Below are positions 38,264-46,525 of a DNA stretch of 64,000 bases, in pieces. Source of the DNA: Bacteroidota bacterium (GTDB taxonomy: Bacteria > Bacteroidota > Bacteroidia > Chitinophagales > Chitinophagaceae). Below the pieces are notes generated by a model that worked only from the letters and a program-made list of their open reading frames with translations, was not told the origin of the DNA and did not search any database. The position numbers and the translations under genes were made by a program. The stretch is taken from NCBI GenBank assembly GCA_016715505.1, contig JADJZY010000002.1, positions 1-64,000 of the forward strand, written 5' to 3'. Every line of letters starts with the position of its first letter. The stretch's first letter is position 1.

Positions 38264-38614
38264 ATGGATTCAAAAGTCATCAGAAGGCAAAAATTAAAGT
38301 GGAGAATTCGCAGCAAAATCAGTGGAACAGCTGAGCGCCCACGTTTGTCTGTTTTCAGAAGCAATACCAATATCTACGTTCAATTGATCGATGATGTGAA
38401 TGGTGTAACGCTTGCAGCTGCTAACTCTCGCAATAAGAACTTTGCCACAACTGGAAATAAAACCGAAAAGTCAAAAGCTATCGGTTTGGCCTTGGCGGAA
38501 ATTGCAAAATCAAAAGGTATTCAAAACGTCGTGTTTGATCGTGGAGGATATTTGTACCACGGACGTGTAAAAGCTGTTGCAGATGGTGCCCGTGAAGGAG
38601 GACTTAATTTCTAA
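38264..38614 (+). CDS. rplR: 50S ribosomal protein L18
   Basis: 116 residues. KWRIRSKISGTAERPRLSVFRSNTNIYVQLIDD and FDRGGYLYHGRVKAVADGAREGGLNF are diagnostic. It binds 5S rRNA with L5. Intact. Confidence 0.97.
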   Translation: MDSKVIRRQKLKWRIRSKISGTAERPRLSVFRSNTNIYVQLIDDVNGVTLAAANSRNKNFATTGNKTEKSKAIGLALAEIAKSKGIQNVVFDRGGYLYHGRVKAVADGAREGGLNF

Positions 38615-38673
38615 ACAAAAAATTACAATCACCGGATTCAACATTTGGTATTGAACATTCAAATAATTAAAAG

Positions 38674-39192
38674 ATGTCTAAATCAGAAACAAATCGCGTA
38701 AAATCAGGAGAAATCGAACTGCAAGAAAAAGTAGTTTCCGTTAACCGTGTGGTAAAAACCACTAAGGGCGGACGTACTTTCAGCTTCTCTGCACTGGTTG
38801 TCGTGGGTAATGGCAATGGCGTAATTGGTCAGGGCTTGGGTAAAGCCAAGGAAGTACAAATGGCTATCCAAAAAGGAATCGATGATGCCAAAAAGAATCT
38901 GGTGAAAGTGCCGATTTTACATGGTACCGTACCTCACGAGATTTTTGCGAAAACCGGAGCAGCCAAAGTCATCCTGAAGCCTGCTTCACATGGTACGGGT
39001 GTAATCGCCGGAGGTAGTATGCGTGCCGTATTGGAAAGCGCAGGTGTTACAGACGTATTGGCTAAATCGCTGGGATCAGCTAATCCACATAATGTGGTTA
39101 AAGCAACAATTGCTGCTTTGGCTCAAATGAGAGAACCTATCCAGGTGGCCCGTGATCGTAACATCGGATTGAAAAAAGTATTCAACGGTTAA
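38674..39192 (+). CDS. rpsE: 30S ribosomal protein S5
   Basis: 172 residues. RVVKTTKGGRTFSFSALVVVGNGNGVIGQGLGKAKEV is the double-stranded RNA-binding-like N-domain, and ILKPASHGTGVIAGGSMRAVLESAGVTDVLAKSLGSANPHNVVKAT is the C-domain. Intact. Confidence 0.97.
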   Translation: MSKSETNRVKSGEIELQEKVVSVNRVVKTTKGGRTFSFSALVVVGNGNGVIGQGLGKAKEVQMAIQKGIDDAKKNLVKVPILHGTVPHEIFAKTGAAKVILKPASHGTGVIAGGSMRAVLESAGVTDVLAKSLGSANPHNVVKATIAALAQMREPIQVARDRNIGLKKVFNG

Positions 39193-39235
39193 TCATCCGG
39201 AGATAGATTGACTCACCCACATAATTAAAAGGAAC

Positions 39236-39412
39236 ATGAGCAAGATTAAAATTACACAAGTAAAAAGTGCCATCGATCGTACCAATCGTCAGAAGGCGAC
39301 CTTGAAAGCCCTGGGCTTGAAAAAGGTAAATCAAACCGTAGAACATGAGGATACTCCTCAAATCCTCGGAATGGTGAAGAAAGTTGAACATTTAGTTAAA
39401 ACCGCAAAATAA
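39236..39412 (+). CDS. rpmD: 50S ribosomal protein L30
   Basis: 58 residues, short and easily missed. MSKIKITQVKSAIDRTNRQKATLKALGLKKVNQTVEHEDTPQILGMVKKVEHLVKT covers the whole family. It lies between rpsE and rplO in the standard order, 8 bp before rplO. Confidence 0.95.
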   Translation: MSKIKITQVKSAIDRTNRQKATLKALGLKKVNQTVEHEDTPQILGMVKKVEHLVKTAK

Positions 39413-39420
39413 AAATTGCT

Positions 39421-39870
39421 ATGAATTTACATACATTAAAGCCTGCTGAAGGCGCAACGCATCGCCCAAAGAAGAGACTGGGTCGTGGTAACTCCTCCGG
39501 AAAAGGTGGGACCTCAACACGTGGTAATAAAGGTGCTCAAGCTCGCGCAGGTTACAATTACCGTCGTGGTAGCGAAGGCGGACAGATGCCTATCCATCGC
39601 CGATTGCCAAAACGTGGTTTCAAAAATATTAACCGTATTTCTTATAAAGTATTGAATGTAGGTCAATTGGATGCGATCGCTGAACGTTACGAACTTAGCG
39701 AAATTAGCCCGGAAACATTGTATGTGACTGGTTTGATTAATCGTACCGACCTCATTAAAATTCTCGGAAAAGGGGAAGTAAAAACCAAGTTAACTTTCAA
39801 AGTAAATGCCGTAAGCGAAACCGCCAAGAAAGCTATTGAAGCAGCTGGTGGAAGTATCGAACTGGTTTAA
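39421..39870 (+). CDS. rplO: 50S ribosomal protein L15
   Basis: 149 residues. MNLHTLKPAEGATHRPKKRLGRGNSSGKGGTSTRGNKGAQARAGYNYRRGSEGGQMPIHRRLPKRGF is the basic N-terminal extension of L15. It is the last ribosomal gene in this cluster and is followed at once by an intrinsic terminator. Confidence 0.97.
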   Translation: MNLHTLKPAEGATHRPKKRLGRGNSSGKGGTSTRGNKGAQARAGYNYRRGSEGGQMPIHRRLPKRGFKNINRISYKVLNVGQLDAIAERYELSEISPETLYVTGLINRTDLIKILGKGEVKTKLTFKVNAVSETAKKAIEAAGGSIELV

Positions 39871-39875
39871 ACGAC

Positions 39876-39897
39876 AAGACCCTCAGGGGTCTTTTTC
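39876..39897 (+). terminator. Intrinsic terminator between rplO and secY
   Basis: AGACCC (39877-39882) pairs with GGGTCT (39887-39892) around a 4-nt loop, followed by a T run to 39896. It begins 6 nt after the rplO stop, so most S10-spc transcripts should end or attenuate here. Confidence 0.7.
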
Positions 39898-39933
39898 GTC
39901 TGATAAAGGCCTTCCGGACTCAGAAAAATTAAG

Positions 39934-39964
39934 TTTGAAATTAGCGAGATTTAAATTTAAATTG
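39934..39964 (+). promoter_or_regulatory. Candidate secY promoter
   Basis: TTTG at 39934-39937, a 19-nt spacer, then TTAAATTG at 39957-39964, close to the Bacteroidota -33/-7 consensus (TAnnTTTG) apart from two bases. It lies just downstream of the rplO terminator and about 30 nt before the secY ATG. Confidence 0.5.
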
Positions 39965-39993
39965 CAGCCTCAAATTGCGAACAACGAAGCAGA

Positions 39994-41129
39994 ATGAAAA
40001 AATTTATTGAGACTTTAAAAAATATCTGGAGTATTGATGAACTCAGAAACCGAATCATCTTTACCCTGACCTTATTATTGATTTATCGTGTCGGATGCCA
40101 TGTGGTATTACCGGGAATCAATCCAAATGATTTACAAACCGGAAGCAACCAAAGTGGTCTGCTCGGTTTATTTAACATGTTTGCAGGAGGTGCCTTTAAC
40201 AATGCATCTATCTTTGCATTGGGTATTATGCCTTACATCTCGGCAAGTATCGCCATGCAGCTTGCTCAAATTGCCGTTTGTGATGTGGTTGGGTGAAAAA
40301 ATTACTGATAAAGGAATTGGAAATGGTACCTCATTAATCATCACTGCTGGAATCATTGCCCGTTTACCACATTCTATTTTACAGGAATTCCAATCCAAGA
40401 CTCAAGGCGCTGGTGGTGGTTTACTTATTTTCCTCATTGAAATTGCATTAATGGTGGTAATTATCATGGCAATTATTTTGTTGGTTCAAGGTACACGTCG
40501 TATTCCTTTAAACTATGCTCGTCGAATTGTTGGAGCGACTTCAGCAAAAGATTTGAGCGGTGCTCGTGACTTTATTCCAATTAAAGTTAATAGTGCAGGT
40601 GTAATGCCAATCATCTTTGCCCAGGCCATGTTATTTATTCCTTCAACACTTGCTGGTTTTGGCAATAGTGAAACCGCTCAGGGTTTTGCAAAGAACTTAA
40701 GCGACCCGGGTTCATTGTGGTATAATGTGGTTTATGCTGTTTTGGTTATTGCATTCACCTATTTATACACTGCATTGATTTTTAACCCGAATCAAATGGC
40801 TGAAGATTTAAAAAGGAATAACGGTTTTATTCCAGGAATTAAGCCGGGTGAAGATACCGCCAGTTATATCGGCGCAATTATGGATCGTATTACTCTTCCC
40901 GGAGCAATTTTCCTCGCCTTGATTGGTATTCTTCCCGGGTTTAGCTGGTCAAATGAATGTAACAAGTGGATTCGCCAGTTTTTATGGAGGTACATCCATG
41001 TTGATCATGGTGGGCGTGGTATTAGATACTTTACAACAAGTAGAAAGTCAATTACTGATGCGTCATTATGATGGCTTGATGAAAACAGGCCGTATCATGG
41101 GTCGGCAAACGGTACCAACAAACGCATAA
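39994..41129 (+). CDS. secY: Protein translocase subunit SecY (internal deletion and frameshifts)
   Basis: The central channel protein of the Sec translocon in the inner membrane. The start MKKFIETLKNIWSIDELRNRIIFTLTLLLIYRVGCHVVLPGI (TM1) runs to GIMPYISASIAMQL (TM2 plug side). The sequence then jumps at about 40262-40285 straight to MWLGEKITDKGIGNGTSLII (before TM5). Some 80 residues, including TM3 and TM4 and the conserved loop between them, are absent, with a frame change at the join. A second break near 40935 leaves the C-terminal part (LAGQMNVTSGFASFYGGTSMLIMVGVVLDTLQQVESQLLMRHYDG) in another frame to 41129. SecY cannot work without TM3-4 and is essential, so a collapsed assembly is the likeliest explanation. 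Confidence 0.93.
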
Positions 41130-41150
41130 CTGAAATAAACAAAATATTTG

Positions 41151-41175
41151 AAAGCTACCTTTGGGTAGCTTTTTT
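41151..41175 (+). terminator. Intrinsic terminator after secY
   Basis: AAAGCTACC (41151-41159) pairs perfectly with GGTAGCTTT (41164-41172), a 9-bp stem with a 4-nt loop, followed by a run of T to 41175. It closes the secY unit. Confidence 0.88.
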
Positions 41176-41259
41176 AAATTTAGCACTTTCATCTTGAGTG
41201 ATTCTCATATTTCGTTTGGCGAAATCAGGGTTTCTATTATCTTTATTCCTCACATAAAT

Positions 41260-42261
41260 ATGCAACGAAGAAAATTTTTAAAAGTGTTAGGGTCAGCAAG
41301 CCCGGCACTTTTTGCCCCACAACTGATGCAGGCAAGTTCCGCTTCTTTTATTGGTCCGGTGGTCATCAGCACCTGGGCGCCGAATGTTAAAGCCAATGCG
41401 GAAGCCTGGCGTGCTTTGTCAAATGGTCAAAACGCACTTGAAGCGGTTCATCAGGGCGTTATGGTACCCGAATCTGATCCGGATGATAATAGTGTCGGAT
41501 ATGGAGGATTACCTGACCGGGATGGAGCAGTGACCTTAGACGCTTGTATCATGGATCATCTGGGAAATATTGGTGCAGTAATGGGACTAGAACAAATTAA
41601 ACATCCTATTAGTGTTGCCAGAAAAGTGATGGAGGAAACACCCCATGTACAATTGGTTGGAGAAGGAGCGCTAAAGTTTGCATTGGAGAAAGGTTTTCAA
41701 AAAGAGAATTTACTTACCGAAAAATCAAAGGCTTTGTGGGAAAGCTGGCTGAAGAAATCTAATTACGACCCCTTACAAAGTATTCGTGAAATAGAAAAAC
41801 GAATTCGTGAAAATCATGACACCATTGGCATGCTGGCCATTGATGCTGAACAAAGGATCAGTGGCGCCTGCTCAACCAGCGGAATGGCTTATAAAATACA
41901 TGGAAGGGTTGGAGATTCTTCAATTATAGGTGCCGGATTATACGTGAACAACCGAATTGGTGCTGCAACCGCAACAGGAGTTGGCGAAGATGTAGTGCGT
42001 ATTTGTGGCGCCCATACCATCGTGGAAATGATGCGACAAGGTTATGAACCGAAAGAGGCCTGTCGAATAGCCTTGGAACGTTTAATTGAATTGAAAGGTG
42101 AGGACTATGCCCGCAAAACACAAATTGGTTTTATTGCTTTGAACAAAGCAGGTGAAGTAGGGTGTTATAGCATGTTACCTGAGTTTAGCATGGCCGTCAG
42201 AGATGCTGAAGCGGAATACGTCATTCAAGCCGAATCCATTTTTTCAAGCGATTTAAAATAG
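41260..42261 (+). CDS. Tat-exported N4-(beta-N-acetylglucosaminyl)-L-asparaginase (aspartylglucosaminidase)
   Basis: 333 residues from the ATG at 41260. The upstream in-frame extension overlaps the secY terminator and is rejected. The N-terminus MQRRKFLKVLGSASPALFAP has the twin-arginine motif RRKFLK. It is an Ntn-hydrolase of the asparaginase-2 family: the precursor self-cleaves before Thr in NHDTIGMLAID (~188), and that Thr becomes the nucleophile. GRVGDSSIIGAGLYVNNRIGAATATGVGEDVVR is the substrate-binding region. It removes the N-glycan-linked Asn from glycoprotein remnants in the periplasm, as in the well-studied flavobacterial enzyme. It is followed 4 bp later by cutC. Confidence 0.92.
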   Translation: MQRRKFLKVLGSASPALFAPQLMQASSASFIGPVVISTWAPNVKANAEAWRALSNGQNALEAVHQGVMVPESDPDDNSVGYGGLPDRDGAVTLDACIMDHLGNIGAVMGLEQIKHPISVARKVMEETPHVQLVGEGALKFALEKGFQKENLLTEKSKALWESWLKKSNYDPLQSIREIEKRIRENHDTIGMLAIDAEQRISGACSTSGMAYKIHGRVGDSSIIGAGLYVNNRIGAATATGVGEDVVRICGAHTIVEMMRQGYEPKEACRIALERLIELKGEDYARKTQIGFIALNKAGEVGCYSMLPEFSMAVRDAEAEYVIQAESIFSSDLK

Positions 42262-42265
42262 TCTT

Positions 42266-43000
42266 ATGCCATGTTTGCTCGAAATCGCTGCGTTTAACCT
42301 TCATGCTGCTAGAGCGGCGGCGGCGGCTGGAGCCCATCGCATCGAATTATGCGATAATGCCCATGAAGGTGGTACAACTCCTTCGCCGGGTACATTAAAA
42401 GCCATTAGACAGGAAATACAAATTCCTGTCTTCCCGATTATTCGTCCAAGAGGAGGACATTTTGTTTACAGCCAGCAAGAGTGGGATGCGATGAAATGGG
42501 ACCTGGAGTATTGCCAATCACTCGGATTCCCGGGTGTGGTATTGGGAGGACTAAATTCACGCGGAGAAGTGGACTATCCTAATATGCAGGCGTTGATGCG
42601 ACTTTGTGAAGGCATGGAGGTTACTTTTCATCGTGCATTTGACCGATGCTTAGATGCGGATAGTGCCATTGAATGTATCCTTGATTTGGGTTGTAAACGA
42701 ATCCTCAGCAGTGGAGGTTTTCCGACAGTACCTCAAGGTATGCAACGTTTAAAAGAATGGATTCAAAAATATCAGGATCGAATAAGCATTATGCCGGGCA
42801 GTGGTGTGAACAGTCATAATATTCAAAAAATTCATGCCATGTGTGGAGCCAAAGAATATCATACTGCCGCCAGAAAGCGCACATCGGGGCACACGACTTT
42901 TTTTAATCCCACAGATATGCATGAAGAACCTGTATTTACCGGCGTCGATGAAGAGGAGATTCAAAGCCTTTTAAATATCTTAGAAAACTGTCACGAATGA
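42266..43000 (+). CDS. cutC: CutC family protein
   Basis: 244 residues. TIM-barrel of the CutC family: LEIAAFNLHAARAAAAAGAHRIELCDNAHEGGTTPSPGTLKAIR at the start, FPIIRPRGGHFVYSQQEWDAM, EVTFHRAFDRC, RILSSGGFPT and IMPGSGVNSHNI. CutC was linked to copper homeostasis, but its biochemical role is unsettled. It overlaps the mannosidase start by 4 nt (ATGA), so the asparaginase-cutC-mannosidase genes form an operon, perhaps for glycoprotein salvage (inference). Confidence 0.93.
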   Translation: MPCLLEIAAFNLHAARAAAAAGAHRIELCDNAHEGGTTPSPGTLKAIRQEIQIPVFPIIRPRGGHFVYSQQEWDAMKWDLEYCQSLGFPGVVLGGLNSRGEVDYPNMQALMRLCEGMEVTFHRAFDRCLDADSAIECILDLGCKRILSSGGFPTVPQGMQRLKEWIQKYQDRISIMPGSGVNSHNIQKIHAMCGAKEYHTAARKRTSGHTTFFNPTDMHEEPVFTGVDEEEIQSLLNILENCHE

Positions 43001-44678
43001 TGCGTTGCTTTTTTTTAGTCATGCTCATGCTGACCAATTTAGGGGTATTTGCACAAAATAATATGTCCCTCAATGAAGGATGGATGTTTCGAGAAGTGAA
43101 TGCAGGCAAATGGTTCAAAGCATCAGTTCCGGGTACTATACATACCGATTTGATGAGGACTCAACAAATTGAAGATCCTTTTTTTCGGGATCGGGCTTCG
43201 CAATTACTTTGGATCAGCGAAAAGAATTGGGAATATAAAAAAGAGTTTTTCCTGAGTTCCAATTTTAATCCGAATCAAAAGAAGTATATCGTGTTTGATG
43301 GCTTGGATACTTATGCGGATGTGTATTTAAATGAACAATTTCTAGGCCGTGTAAATAATATGTTTCGACAATGGCGATTTGAGGCTATTGGGTTGAAGCC
43401 GGGCAACAATCAAATTTTAATCCGTTTTTTTAGCCCCTTGCGTATTGCTGATTCGCTCGCCAAACAATCGGATGTAAAAAGACCCTGTGAAAACAATCGG
43501 CATTATTTACGAAAAGCGCAATATCATTTTGGATGGGATTGGCGCCACAATTACCGACATGCGGAATTTGGAAGAAAGTGTATCTCAGCAGTGAATCCAC
43601 TTCAAAATATGAAGAAGCAAAAAATATGCTGATGTAAAGTTGATTCAATCAGCAGATAGCATTGGACAAAGTTTTATTTTACCGTAAATGGCCAAGCTAC
43701 CTTTATGAAAGGGGCCAATTGGGTACCTGCAGATGTATTTTTACCACGCATCACAAAAAATCGCTACAGACAATTACTGATCGCGGCCAAAGAAGCGCAT
43801 TTTAATATGTTGCGAGTTTGGGGCGGTGGAATTTATGAAGATGATGATTTTTATACATTGTGTGACTCATTAGGCATTTATGTTTGGCAAGATTTTATGT
43901 TTGCAGGCGCCATGTATCCCGGTGATCCGGATTTTCTCCAAAATGTAAAGGAAGAAGCCAAACAACAAATTTTACGTTTGAGGAAACATCCTTGTATCGT
44001 GCTTTGGTGTGGAAATAATGAAATCGATGAAGCCTGGAACAACTGGGGCTGGCAAAAACAATTTGAAATTTCTGCAAACGATTCAATGAGATTGTGGAAG
44101 GAGTATGCCACACTTTTTCATGAAGTCCTACCTGAGTTGGTGAGGCAATATGATTCGGGAAGAGCCTATATCAGCACCTCGCCTTTATATGGTTGGGGAC
44201 GTGAAAAAAGTATGACCCATGGTGATAGTCATTTTGGGGATTGTGGTGGGGCATCAAGCCTATTGGCATTATGCGAGAAAAAGTCCCCCGCTTTATGTCA
44301 GAATATGGCATGCAGGCGATGCCGAATTGGAAAAGTATCAGCAAATTTTCAATACCGGAGGATTGGGATACGGCATCTGCGGTGATGAAGGCTCATCAAA
44401 AACATCCTACCGGTTATAAAACCCTGAGTGCATATATTCAACAGGAAAAATTAAAACCGAATTCTTTTCGTGCTTTTGCAGATGCGACTCAGGAAATTCA
44501 ACATCGTGCCGTAAAAACAGCCGTAGAAGCACAACTCCAATCGAACGGTCGATGTATGGGTTCATTGCTCTGGCAATTCAATGATTGCTGGCCGGTTTGT
44601 AGCTGGAGTGTGATTGATTACTACGGCGAAAAAAAGAAGGCTTATTTTACTTTACAAGCCTTATATCAAGATCGATAA
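42997..44678 (+). CDS. Beta-mannosidase, glycoside hydrolase family 2 (frameshifts and internal deletion)
   Basis: The signal peptide MMRCFFLVMLMLTNLGVFAQ precedes a GH2 sugar-binding domain (VPGTIHTDLMRTQQIEDPFFRD, FDGLDTYADVYLNEQFLG). After YHFGWDW the frame shifts; the corrected reading is WGPQLPTCGIWKKVYLSS. The next ~130 residues of the family (the immunoglobulin-like GH2 domain) are missing, and the text resumes with SFIFTVNGQATFMKGANWVPADVFLPRI. The catalytic barrel then has LRVWGGGIYEDDDFY, LWCGNNEIDEAW (acid/base Glu) and RFMSEYGMQAMP (nucleophile Glu, after another frame change near 44240). It lacks about a third of a normal 850-residue enzyme. If intact in the organism, it would release mannose from mannosides or N-glycans in the periplasm. 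Confidence 0.88.
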
Positions 44679-44698
44679 AAACAATTTTATTTCTGCCT

Positions 44699-45414
44699 TT
44701 ATACCAAAGGTGAATTATCTATCGCCGGTTTGGAATCTGCGCTTTGATCATCAATACGTCCATCGCGTAAACGAATAATACGCAAAGCATGTCGGGCAAT
44801 ATCTTCTTCGTGTGTAACCAAAACAACCGTATTGCCGGATGCATGTATTTCACCGAAAATATCCATGATTTCTTTCGATGTATTGGAGTCCAGGTTGCCG
44901 GTAGGTTCGTCCGCTAAGATAATAGAAGGGTTGTTTACCAAAGCACGTGCAATAGCTACACGCTGACATTGTCCACCCGAAAGCTGATTGGGTTTATGAT
45001 GCCATCGGTCATCTAGATTTACTTTTTTTAATACAGCCCTGCTTCTTTCTTCTCTTTCTTTTTTGGGTATTCCGGAATAAACCAAAGGAAGCGCAACATT
45101 TTCAAGGGCATTGAGTCGGGGCAGCAAATTAAATTGTTGAAATACAAAACCAATTTCCTTATTCCGGATGGTGGCCAGTTCATTGTCGCGCAGCGCACTC
45201 ACCTCATGACCATTGAGAATATATTTTCCACTTGTGGGTGTATCCAGACATCCAATGATATTCATTAAAGTGGACTTGCCTGAACCGGAAGGCCCCATGA
45301 GAGCAACATATTCATTTTGTTGAATATAGAGGTCGAGGGACTTTAATACAGAAACCCTTTGTTGACCTAAAAGTAATCTTTACTGAGCTTTTCTATGGAA
45401 ATAACTGTTGACAT
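44699..45414 (-). CDS. ABC transporter ATP-binding protein, LolD/MacB-type (frameshifted)
   Basis: The corrected protein starts at the ATG at 45414 (MSTVISIEKLSKDYF, then LGQQRVSVLKSLDLYI). One T is missing near 45377, which cuts off the first 14 residues in the raw frame. Walker A is GPSGSGKST, Q-loop VFQQFN, signature LSGGQCQRVAIARALVN (Gln-Cys where Gln-Gln is usual), Walker B IILADEPTGNLD, switch His VTHEE. About 239 residues. This subfamily pairs with a FtsX/MacB-type permease to move lipoproteins, peptides or drugs, but no permease gene adjoins it here. It is divergent from cdaA. Confidence 0.9.
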
Positions 45415-45433
45415 CCTATGGCGGTAAAAATAC

Positions 45434-45441
45434 TATATTTG
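45434..45441 (+). promoter_or_regulatory. cdaA promoter -7 element
   Basis: TATATTTG, an exact TAnnTTTG box, 6 nt upstream of the cdaA ATG at 45448. A TTG upstream (45408-45410) is 23 nt away, longer than the usual 19. The box placement shows that the start lies at 45448 and not at 45418, and implies a very short leader. Confidence 0.6.
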
Positions 45442-45447
45442 CGGCCC

Positions 45448-46250
45448 ATGCAGGCAGATATTTTTCAATACTTCCGTGATTTAACCGCCATACAGATTTT
45501 TGATTTGATGTTGGTTCTTCTGATTATCGTTCAGTTATTCCGCGCCTTGAAAGGAAGTATCGCATTTAATATTTTTATCGGAGCCTTATCCATCTATATC
45601 ATTTGGGTGATTGTGAACAGATTGAATATGCCGCTGATGAGCGAAATACTCGATCGATTGGTGAGTATAGGATTAATTAGTTTAATTGTGGTGTTTCAGC
45701 CGGAGATCCGAAAATTTTAGTGGCCTTGGGGCGTCGTTCGGCATTGGGTAAATCGGGTTTTGTATCCCGTTTGTTTCAGTCCAATACGCTGAATAAATAC
45801 ATAGTTGAAGAAGAAGTGATTAATGAAATTTCAGATGCCTTGAAACATTTTCAGGAAAAACGAATTGGAGCCATTATTGTGATTGTGAAAAGCGAATCGT
45901 ATGAGTTTGATACCAATACCGGAAAGATGGTGAATGGGGTTGTAAGTGCAAAATTGTTGGAAAGTATTTTTGCCAAAAGCAGTCCTTTACATGATGGTGC
46001 AGTGCTCATTGATAAAGATAACCTAATTGCTGCGGGCGTGGTATTACCGATTAGCGACAGCAACGATTTGCCGGGCCATATTGGATTGCGCCATCGATCG
46101 GCTGTAGGTGCTACTGAACATTCGGATGTATTGGTGGTGGTGGTATCTGAAGAAACTGGACGAATTTCGATGGCCCATGATGGCAAACTTCAAACGGATA
46201 TTCCACTCGAACAAGTGAAACGGGAAATGTATGAGGCCATGATCGCTTAG
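45448..46250 (+). CDS. cdaA: Diadenylate cyclase CdaA (frameshifted)
   Basis: It makes cyclic di-AMP from two ATP. The ATG at 45448 (MQADIFQYFRDLTAIQIFDLMLVLLIIVQLF) opens three N-terminal membrane helices (to ~80), followed by the DisA_N cyclase domain. The catalytic motifs are SPLHDGAVLI (DGA) and RHRSA. A single T is missing at 45714-45719: KFLVALGRR should replace the stop after EIRKF. Corrected length is 267 residues, normal for CdaA. Cyclic di-AMP controls osmolyte and cell-wall homeostasis. The usual Bacteroidota neighbour folP is not seen upstream; the ABC gene is divergent. Confidence 0.93.
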
Positions 46251-46498
46251 GCCAGTGTGTCCTAATCCAACAACATCATACCGCTGAATTGAAAATGAAA
46301 TATTAGTCGGACTCATTGTGAAGGCCAAATATGTTTCATAGCCCCGATTGCAGCCAAGTGCCATGCACAGGCGGAAAGCGGGAGCTCATATGAAAGCAAG
46401 GCATAGGGATGTGCTCCAAAAAAAATACTCAACAACCGAACATAGAAAGAAGTGATTGAAAAAGGATTTGATTCGTAGGGAATCTCTGTGTTGCGCTG

Positions 46499-46506
46499 TA
46501 CTTTTG
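46499..46506 (+). promoter_or_regulatory. hutU promoter -7 element
   Basis: TACTTTTG matches TAnnTTTG and lies 19 nt before the hutU ATG at 46526. The matching upstream TTG at the usual spacing is not clear. The 250-bp gap before it holds no gene. Confidence 0.5.
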
Positions 46507-46525
46507 CCCTTCTAAAATTTCGAAC

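Noticed and set aside
41161..41259. N-terminal extension of the asparaginase
   Set aside because: It runs through the secY terminator, and the twin-arginine signal peptide starts cleanly at 41260.
44219..44419. Separate 66-codon gene within the mannosidase
   Set aside because: Shadow frame produced by a frameshift in the GH2 coding sequence.
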